Made by a program: the position numbers and the translations under genes. The notes under the pieces are model-generated. The model saw nothing but the letters and a program-made list of their open reading frames with translations, had not been told where the DNA came from and ran no database searches. Below, piece by piece: positions 6,888-12,507 of a DNA stretch of 12,507 nt; the stretch's first letter is position 1; every line of letters begins with the position of its first letter. The stretch comes from Candidatus Hodarchaeota archaeon (lineage in GTDB: Archaea > Asgardarchaeota > Heimdallarchaeia > Hodarchaeales > YT1-057). Location of the stretch: NCBI GenBank assembly GCA_016839955.1, contig JAEOTI010000034.1, positions 1 through 12,507 of the forward strand, read 5' to 3'.

Positions 6888-9800
6888 TCAATGAACTCGT
6901 TCTATTAATGTTTCATTAATGAGAGGAAAAGCATCTTTTGTAGAATAAAGATTCAAATTTTTAAACGACTGGATTGTCCATTTTACCCAACTATAATCAA
7001 AAAGATAGTATAACTCACTTTTAGCAGTCTCAACTTCTCTACTTATCGGCCTTGGTTTATAAATTAATGGATCATACTTTTTTATCAAAAAATCCTGCCT
7101 TTCTCTCGATGTGGGGATGTTTAAACACTGAACTAGGCACTCAAGTAAATGAGTAACATGATGGCGATGAGCATTGGGAAACAACTGCCATTTATGGTTA
7201 TAGTAGAGCTCGATGTTTTTGAAAATTCTTTTGTGGACAAATTCTTGACGAAGTTTCTTGATTGTCCAATCCCACGGAACATAATAAATCTGATAATTCA
7301 CTTTAGTGAAACGACGTTGAAAGTGCTTTCGATTGATTTCTCCATTAACTATCGCTTGTGCTAAAATTAATCGAGTAATGATTCGGCCAGTCTCCTCAAG
7401 ATCAAGGTGTCCTGATAAACCAGGTCTATCTTTTGAGACATGACTAAAGATAGGGACAGTATTATACCCTAATCCAAGCTTTGAATTCCATAATCGCAGG
7501 TTATTCCGTAAAGTTCTATTCATAGTATTTAGTGCTGTATCAAATGGTGTATAAGCTGCATAGGGTTCATTTGCCTGTCTAAAAAGCGGATTAATTATTC
7601 GTGCAATCATTCTCCCGTACGGTTGAGGCAGCATCGGATCAGTAAGGGATTGAGCTTTTTGAACGAACTCCCTTACTCCTTCGGCAAAGGGACGGAAAAA
7701 CCACGCTTCGAACCTTGATCTCTGCTTGAGAGATCCTTCATAATTGAAGTAATATCGATAAATCTGCTCTGAACTGCGATAAAGTAGTCGTTTTAGTCGA
7801 GTAAGTACACGAAAAGCGAATTCCGCTGGCAATGACTCTTCTTGACTTAATATTAACCCGTACAATTGTGATGTTGCGTTTAACACAGATAATATTAACC
7901 CCAACATGTGGATTTCTTGCAAAATGGGGCGTACGCCTTCAAGTGAAAGTGCTTCTTTAATTTCCTCTTCAGGATCGGCTGAGATACCCTTAGTTGATTT
8001 ATTATGTACTTCAACACCCCAATCATGCAAGATAGGAGTTAATCGTGGTTTCCCCACATTAAATATGGAAGCAATTTTATTTAAAGGAATAATTTCGGGA
8101 TTGGGTATTCGTGCACGTTTCCGTGGGTAACATATATTTAATAAGGGAGGAGGAGAGTGAAGAGAGAGAATATGAGCTTTATCCTCCAACTTGAGAATTA
8201 AATTGTGTTGTCGAAAATTAAACTTGATGTGGGGATGCTTCGATATTATAGGAAAAAAGAGGTTTGATTTTCTCTGGGTATCAATCCAGTGAATGGTTCT
8301 GAGATCATATTTTGTTATTTCACCTCTAAAGCTTGCCACATAGAGAGAACTAGGCTCTCTTTTCGGATCATAAGTGATTTTGTCTGAATCTTGAATAAAT
8401 AAATATTGTTTCTGCTTGTTTTTTCTTAATCTAGGAATTGGGGGATCTACTTGAGGAAAATAAATGTGCGAATCAAGTAACGAGGGAGTTTTGCGCAATC
8501 TCAGGAGAGAATCGGTACTAATATATGAAATGAGTAATGCTAAATCATGAATAATTGAATGATCTTTCGAAAGAGAGATTTCTATGAGATGTATGTCTTC
8601 TTTTAGATGTTTGGTCCACTTATATCTCGTTTCACAAGTGCAGTGGACTACATTATGCTTATTCGGAGGTGATGAGAAGTCTTGATCACAATGGAGACAT
8701 TTCAATAGAGTTGAAAGTGGCCATTCAAGTAAGACTGGCTTTAATGACCGAAAAAATGTACAAGCTACCTTGGTTGAGAACTGGCGGTTAGTTCGTTCTT
8801 TATAAATGAGAGGAATTTTCCGTTTATTAATTGCATGAACAAGAGTGAAAAAAAGACAGTCCTTTTTTCTCAGATCAAAATAAGAACAGTCTTCGCAAGT
8901 GTAATTTAGGTAATAAAACCATGGAGAAATCTTGGGTTCAATGGTAGCACATGGAGATTTCTTGATTAAGACGTAGCATGATTTATTTTGCTTCAATTTT
9001 ATCTTGTGTAGGATTAATTTTTGTCTGAGAGCAGTTATTTTATTTTTCACTCTTTCTTTTTGAGAGGGAGTAAGTGTTGCGAATTGTCTTGGCGAGGGAG
9101 TGCCTTGAAAAAACCGTCTCACTACTCGGACATAACTTTCCTCTGCGATTCCTTTATGTCTGGTTGCTGCAAACCGTGCTTTGAGCCGAATTGGAAAATA
9201 AGGTAGCTCAGGTCTTAAATATTCTTTATCAACCTTTCGTTCTAGCTTATTAAGCCATTCGTGAATATCTTTTAAAGCTCGAGATAACGCATTACCCCAG
9301 TGAACGGTTCGTTGAGGAAGATAAGAAGGGGGTTTGAACGAGACTTTTTTGAATTCCTTAATCTTATTTTTGAAATAATCATCCGATTTAAGATGGATTT
9401 CTTTTTCTTGGCGAAAGAAACTAATGATCAGGTCATTAACCTCATCGAAGAGTTCTTCAGCCCTTTTTTTCTGTTGACGATAAGTATGGATAATCACAGT
9501 ATGTAAAATGGTCCATTTCGTGGCAGAAAATCCATAGAATTTTGTAATCTGGAACAACCATTCTGTACTCGCAAAATAGAAAGTTTTGAAAAGCTCTTCT
9601 GACATGGGGGGTTGTAATCGTTGGGAAAACAATGGAGGAAGTACCTCTTGCATAAATTCTCGAAAAGAATAAATGAAAAGCTTGTTTTCTAAGAACCATC
9701 TTCCTAATGTAGTTATTTGAAAGTGATGACGATCAATCAAGCCTAGATACCGAAGTTCCTTGACATAAGTAGGTATCTTCTCTAAATATTTTTTCGATAT

Positions 9801-10736
9801 AAACGATAAGATCCAATAATTCTCAATCAGCTGATAAAATTCTGCTTTATGGCGTCGTTTTGCAACCAAGAGGAGAATACTTACAAATAATAATTCTTGT
9901 TGCTTCTGTTCTGAGTTTAATGACTCCAAGTGAAATGGACAAGGAGGATGGTCGAGTATGCTCCTAATAGCTGCCTCTTCTATTAAAATCGGTCGAAAAA
10001 AACTTACATTCATCTTAGGAGCAAGATGTCTTATAATAGCAATTAGATTAAGTAAATTCTCAATAAACGGTTGGGGAACCCAAGGGATTAATTCATCTCC
10101 CAAATCTAAAATGATTCGATTATAAGTTTGTAATAGCTCAGTGTTGAGGGTGTGTATCTTATTTATCGGAAGAAAAACAGGTGTTAGTTCTCTAGGATAC
10201 TCAAGATAGGATTTACTTTCGCGAAAAGCCTCCCACATTTCTTCTTCAAGTATGTCCGAAATAACAAGCACTTTTTGTTTTAATGAAAGTTTTAAAGCAA
10301 TTAAAATACCCAGAGTAAGACGATGAATGTTGAGCCAAACGAGTTTTCCTTCTAGATCTTGTTTGAGCTTATCAATCTTGTAATGCTTCTTATCTAGTGG
10401 AGCACCTGAAAATAAGAACTGTTTTTCAGGAAATTTATCAAATTCTTCGGTAATTTTTTCATTCTCTCTTTTGGATATCGAGATATCTTCTCGGAATTGA
10501 AGGTTAATATCAGCTGCAGATAATATTTCCCACTGGGTCTTTTTAGAATCTGTTGCTAGACCTGTGTCAGGAGAAATCTCTGGCTGTTTCCCTATCTGTT
10601 CAGCCAACCAATTATAAAACACAGAGTTTTGAGGATTTTGAGTAAAAAACCCATATCCACACCAAAGGGTCAATAGAGGAAGAAGATGAGTATGAAATTC
10701 AAGTAATAGATCAAGTTGATAACAAATTCGATCCAA
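6888..10736 (-). CDS. Very large protein with C-terminal Cas1 integrase domain (Cas1 fusion)
   Basis: The 1282 codons from TTG 10736 are the main part of a longer gene (see 10737-11193). The C-terminal third is Cas1-like. A beta domain at about 843-920 reads LILKL...IPLNKIASIFNVGK...ILHDWGVEVHN...TKG, as in Cas1 N-domains. A helical domain follows at about 925-1135 with E1000 (YEGS), H1099 (FSHVSKD) and D1112 (HLDLEETGR). The H-to-D distance of 13 equals that in E. coli Cas1, while the E-to-H distance (99) is about 30 longer. Cas1 inserts DNA ends, normally spacers, into repeats. Upstream are a segment with a helicase-like layout but no Walker A (about 131-235), a winged helix (about 283-350), a basic region (about 450-590), CEDC...C at 614-627 and CLHC...HCTC at 680-701. 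About 145 residues follow the Cas1 core. Usual Cas1 is about 300-340 aa, so this is an unusual fusion. No cas2 or CRISPR array is visible. Homology is read from motifs only. Confidence 0.7.
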   Translation of the reverse strand: MDRICYQLDLLLEFHTHLLPLLTLWCGYGFFTQNPQNSVFYNWLAEQIGKQPEISPDTGLATDSKKTQWEILSAADINLQFREDISISKRENEKITEEFDKFPEKQFLFSGAPLDKKHYKIDKLKQDLEGKLVWLNIHRLTLGILIALKLSLKQKVLVISDILEEEMWEAFRESKSYLEYPRELTPVFLPINKIHTLNTELLQTYNRIILDLGDELIPWVPQPFIENLLNLIAIIRHLAPKMNVSFFRPILIEEAAIRSILDHPPCPFHLESLNSEQKQQELLFVSILLLVAKRRHKAEFYQLIENYWILSFISKKYLEKIPTYVKELRYLGLIDRHHFQITTLGRWFLENKLFIYSFREFMQEVLPPLFSQRLQPPMSEELFKTFYFASTEWLFQITKFYGFSATKWTILHTVIIHTYRQQKKRAEELFDEVNDLIISFFRQEKEIHLKSDDYFKNKIKEFKKVSFKPPSYLPQRTVHWGNALSRALKDIHEWLNKLERKVDKEYLRPELPYFPIRLKARFAATRHKGIAEESYVRVVRRFFQGTPSPRQFATLTPSQKERVKNKITALRQKLILHKIKLKQNKSCYVLIKKSPCATIEPKISPWFYYLNYTCEDCSYFDLRKKDCLFFTLVHAINKRKIPLIYKERTNRQFSTKVACTFFRSLKPVLLEWPLSTLLKCLHCDQDFSSPPNKHNVVHCTCETRYKWTKHLKEDIHLIEISLSKDHSIIHDLALLISYISTDSLLRLRKTPSLLDSHIYFPQVDPPIPRLRKNKQKQYLFIQDSDKITYDPKREPSSLYVASFRGEITKYDLRTIHWIDTQRKSNLFFPIISKHPHIKFNFRQHNLILKLEDKAHILSLHSPPPLLNICYPRKRARIPNPEIIPLNKIASIFNVGKPRLTPILHDWGVEVHNKSTKGISADPEEEIKEALSLEGVRPILQEIHMLGLILSVLNATSQLYGLILSQEESLPAEFAFRVLTRLKRLLYRSSEQIYRYYFNYEGSLKQRSRFEAWFFRPFAEGVREFVQKAQSLTDPMLPQPYGRMIARIINPLFRQANEPYAAYTPFDTALNTMNRTLRNNLRLWNSKLGLGYNTVPIFSHVSKDRPGLSGHLDLEETGRIITRLILAQAIVNGEINRKHFQRRFTKVNYQIYYVPWDWTIKKLRQEFVHKRIFKNIELYYNHKWQLFPNAHRHHVTHLLECLVQCLNIPTSRERQDFLIKKYDPLIYKPRPISREVETAKSELYYLFDYSWVKWTIQSFKNLNLYSTKDAFPLINETLIERVH

Positions 10737-11193
10737 ATTAATGAAGATCAGGCATGTTTTTGGGATTTCAATATCCGTTTTCGCAAAGAAAGCATGTGCT
10801 TGTTGCGGAGTAAAACCCCAGAATTGAATTAGTCTGTCTTCCTGTTCAAGAAGGTAAAACCACCCTTCAATAGATGAAATGAACGGATCCGTTAATTTAG
10901 GATAAAGATGAGAAAGTAAGATATGTTTACTTAATATCTCTTTACCTGTTAATAAGGGCTTGATGTAAAGAGGAGTAAGGATATTTTTGTCAACATCACT
11001 GAAAATGAAAATAAAACGGTCAAATTCGTTGAAATGTAAGTGAATAAATGACTGAAGAGACGATTGATTAGTAGAAAGATTGGGTTCGAAAGTGACATGG
11101 AAAAGATCAGGGGGATGGACAACAAAAGGGATCTCAAAAGGGAAAGAACGATTCTGAGCTGTGATTTTCTAAACTTCCATCTATGACGTCCAT
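10737..11193 (-). other. N-terminal coding extension of the Cas1 fusion with no standard in-frame start
   Basis: The Cas1-fusion frame stays open for 144 codons upstream of TTG 10736, to TAG at 11169-11171, and the peptide is clearly protein-like (for example EGWFYLLEQEDRLIQFWGF). Yet there is no ATG, GTG or TTG in it. Two explanations can be seen. First, ATG 11193 (complement) opens a frame reading MDVIDGSLENHSSESFFPF and then TGA at 11134-11136; the stop sits in TTTTGAG, and dropping one T gives ...FFPFEIPFVV, the main frame, for a protein of about 1434 aa. Second, ATG 11180 is in the main frame but is followed two codons later by the TAG (MEV-stop-KIT). A one-base indel or a +1 frameshift at TTT-TGA seems the simpler reading. 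Confidence 0.6.
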
Positions 11194-11235
11194 TGGTAAA
11201 AATATTAAGGAATTACCTGTTTTTTGTGTTTCAAA

Positions 11236-11247
11236 ACTATTTAAAGG
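11236..11247 (+). promoter_or_regulatory. TATA-like box of the divergent promoter
   Basis: ACTATTTAAAGG at 11236-11247 is preceded by an A-rich stretch that could act as the BRE. On the + strand it would place the transcript start near 11268-11272, about 28 nt before ATG 11298. TTTAAA is symmetrical, so the same element could serve the Cas1-fusion gene on the other strand, about 45 nt from ATG 11193. Confidence 0.45.
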
Positions 11248-11250
11248 AAT

Positions 11251-11266
11251 ATAGTACTCGTACTAT
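11251..11266. promoter_or_regulatory. Perfect 16-nt dyad, candidate operator
   Basis: ATAGTAC at 11251-11257 and GTACTAT at 11260-11266 are exact reverse complements separated by 2 nt. The dyad starts 3 nt after the TATA-like box and covers the expected transcript start region, where many archaeal repressors bind and block RNA polymerase. A second, weaker dyad, CTCATTATGAG, lies at 11277-11287 next to the ribosome-binding site. Confidence 0.45.
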
Positions 11267-11297
11267 TGGATATTATCTCATTATGAGGATATTCATT

Positions 11298-12005
11298 ATG
11301 TATTCAAAATTGAATAAAAAACTTTCTCCTGTCTTCTCTTCAATAACCACCCAAGAACTAGCTGTCAGACAATTATTACTTCAGGCTAAGATTCCTTTTA
11401 CATTTCAACAAAAATTTCAGCTGAGCGACCGCTATTATGTCATTGATTTTTTCATCAAGAATATCATTCTCTTAGAGTGTTCTTTCAGTACTATGTACAA
11501 AGTAAATACCGCATTTAAACAGAAAGCCATCCATCTTGAAGCTAAATGCGTACAGCTCAAAAAAGATTATGGTTATCCTTTCTTAGTACTGTTTGAATCT
11601 ATAAAACCTGTTTGTGTTAAACTTTTAGCGACACTTCACCGTCTAATGCCGTCTGTTGATCGCATCCTCACCTCCCGACTTCACCTTCTCGAGATCTTAC
11701 TAAGCCAAAAAGATCTATCATCCTTAGTACCAATTACAAATTCGGCTGAGGTATCTCCTAAGAACATTTTACTCTCGAAATCAACCAATAGTCACGGTAT
11801 TAAAAACACAAAAAGTCCTAATTTATTATATAACAGAAATTCTCCCTCTAAAGCGGGAAGTAGAGTTCATCCATATTTTTCAGAAGAATTAAGAAATAAT
11901 TCTTATTTCTCACCTTCTCTCTTTGCATCTAAAAATCATTCATTCAATGTGAAAAAAGAGTTTCATGAGAAAATCCACCAAACAATCCCATCTGGTTATG
12001 AATAA
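11298..12005 (+). CDS. Small PD-(D/E)XK-like nuclease-fold protein
   Basis: This 235-aa protein is read from ATG 11298, chosen over upstream TTG 11193 and ATG 11283 because GAGGAT (11285-11290) lies 7 nt before it. The first 110 residues show a nuclease-fold layout: a helix with E20 (TTQELAVRQLLLQ), a basic beta hairpin (FTFQQKFQL), D50 in YYVIDFF, and E60 in IILLECS, then a helix (IHLEAKCVQLKKDYG) and a strand (FLVLFES). This matches E...D...ExK enzymes such as archaeal Hjc and Vsr-like proteins, except that the lysine of ExK is replaced by Ser62; K68, K81 or K83 might substitute. Residues about 143-235 are Ser/Asn/Lys-rich and probably disordered. It is divergent from the Cas1 fusion, and its stop overlaps the next start as TAATG. 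It is not Cas4, since the four-cysteine cluster is absent. Whether it is active is open. Confidence 0.5.
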   Translation: MYSKLNKKLSPVFSSITTQELAVRQLLLQAKIPFTFQQKFQLSDRYYVIDFFIKNIILLECSFSTMYKVNTAFKQKAIHLEAKCVQLKKDYGYPFLVLFESIKPVCVKLLATLHRLMPSVDRILTSRLHLLEILLSQKDLSSLVPITNSAEVSPKNILLSKSTNSHGIKNTKSPNLLYNRNSPSKAGSRVHPYFSEELRNNSYFSPSLFASKNHSFNVKKEFHEKIHQTIPSGYE

Positions 12006-12507
12006 TGTCAAACTTAGAACAATTAAATGATCTATATTATGAATGTTCTTTTCCGATAAATAACTGGGTGATCGGAAATGATCTTTTTACCAATATAGTC
12101 TCCCAAATAGAGTGCTACATGGAAACACTTCGACAACTCGATAAATGGAAGCAACAAGGACTGCTTCTCGAAAAACCTACACTAAGTTTGACTTCCACTT
12201 TGATTTTTTGGGTTCACAAATCGATAATAGATACTGCATTGCAACTATTTGGTGTTCAGGGAGGGTTTCGATTAGGTAAGCTCTCTGAATGTCTCCCTGA
12301 TTCATCTCAGTATAACAGTAAAAAGCAATCTCCACGCCCTAGGCGCGTTTTACTCGATATAGGCTGTGATCACCCACGTCTTATTGAAGAATTAACCTCT
12401 CTAGGTTTAGAAAGGGTACGCTTATGGGATCACATAGCCGATCTTTATCATTATGAAATAATTGAACTTTGTACTTCACAGTACATCGATCTGGTTGTTA
12501 CTACGAA
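12005..12507 (+). CDS. PIN/Mut7-C-like domain protein (partial, runs off the window)
   Basis: ATG 12005-12007 overlaps the preceding stop TAA by one base, so the two genes are probably co-translated. The visible 167 codons have no stop. Residues 1-112 are helical and unassigned. From about 114 the sequence reads VLLDIGCDHPRLIEELTSLGL, then an EIIELCTS helix and a DLVVTT strand. This follows the pattern of the Mut7-C/DUF5615 PIN-like family: an acidic residue after a first strand, a helix, a G-containing turn, an acidic helix, then a strand ending vvT-x-D. Members are predicted metal-dependent RNases, often in toxin-antitoxin pairs. The D expected after VVTT lies beyond the window edge. A toxin, an RNase of the Cas1 module, or an unrelated Rossmann-like protein all remain possible. 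Confidence 0.5.
   Translation, partial: MSNLEQLNDLYYECSFPINNWVIGNDLFTNIVSQIECYMETLRQLDKWKQQGLLLEKPTLSLTSTLIFWVHKSIIDTALQLFGVQGGFRLGKLSECLPDSSQYNSKKQSPRPRRVLLDIGCDHPRLIEELTSLGLERVRLWDHIADLYHYEIIELCTSQYIDLVVTT

Noticed and set aside
10949..11137. 62-aa hydrophobic frame on the - strand
   Set aside because: It overlaps the N-terminal coding extension of the Cas1 fusion in another frame; the extension has the more natural protein sequence.
11169..11180. Pyrrolysine (TAG) insertion in the Cas1 fusion
   Set aside because: The TAG is only the fourth codon after ATG 11180, that ATG has no clear ribosome-binding site, and a one-base shift from ATG 11193 explains the frame as well.
11298..12005. Cas4 identity for the small nuclease-like protein
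   Set aside because: It lacks the N- and C-terminal cysteine cluster of Cas4; its few cysteines are scattered.
6888..12507. CRISPR array or casposon ends near the Cas1 gene
   Set aside because: I see no regularly spaced direct repeats and no long terminal inverted repeats in the window. The dyads found are isolated and short.

Overview
The window looks like an accessory region of an AT-rich archaeal genome. The pointers are TATA-like boxes 30-45 nt before several genes, short Shine-Dalgarno-type sites (GGGG, GGTG, GAGG) 6-7 nt before starts, frequent TTG/GTG starts, and the protein families. The SMC head resembles Smc5/Smc6-type heads, and a secreted Kelch-like remnant is present. Both would fit an Asgard-type archaeon, but the taxonomic guess is an inference and there is no rRNA or marker gene to settle it.

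Layout. (1) 1-659: the tail of a possible upstream gene, then a decayed or frame-broken secreted Kelch-like gene, then a promoter region. (2) 660-6808, + strand: a tight four-gene operon. Its order is a winged-helix, kleisin-like protein; a small tandem winged-helix (KITE/MukE/ScpB-type) protein; a 921-aa SMC-family ATPase; and a zinc-ribbon protein ending in a HEPN-type RxxxxH domain. The first three have the composition of an SMC complex (Wadjet/MukBEF-like or Smc5/6-like). The fourth is not the Wadjet nuclease JetD but a candidate RNase effector. (3) 6888-about 11193, - strand: one very large gene of about 1430 codons whose C-terminal third is a recognisable Cas1 integrase (beta domain, helical domain, E...H...D triad) fused to a long N-terminal region with a winged helix and two cysteine clusters. 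(4) 11298-12507, + strand, divergent from the Cas1 fusion: a small PD-(D/E)XK-like protein overlapping by 1 nt a gene that runs off the window and carries a PIN/Mut7-C-like domain. A 16-nt perfect dyad lies just after the TATA-like box of this divergent promoter.

Working model (inference). The left half is a candidate SMC-based defence or DNA-surveillance system with an RNase output. The right half is a candidate CRISPR-independent Cas1 module, in which an integrase fusion is paired with two small nuclease-like proteins. No CRISPR array, cas2, polB or other cas gene is visible.

A recurrent oddity: four genes (Kelch remnant, kleisin-like, zinc-ribbon/HEPN, Cas1 fusion) have a plausible start in a frame that needs a one-base (+1) shift within about the first 30 codons to join the main reading frame. 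No such break is seen later in any gene. They could be indel errors, real mutations or programmed events, and the annotated starts of these genes should be read with that in mind.
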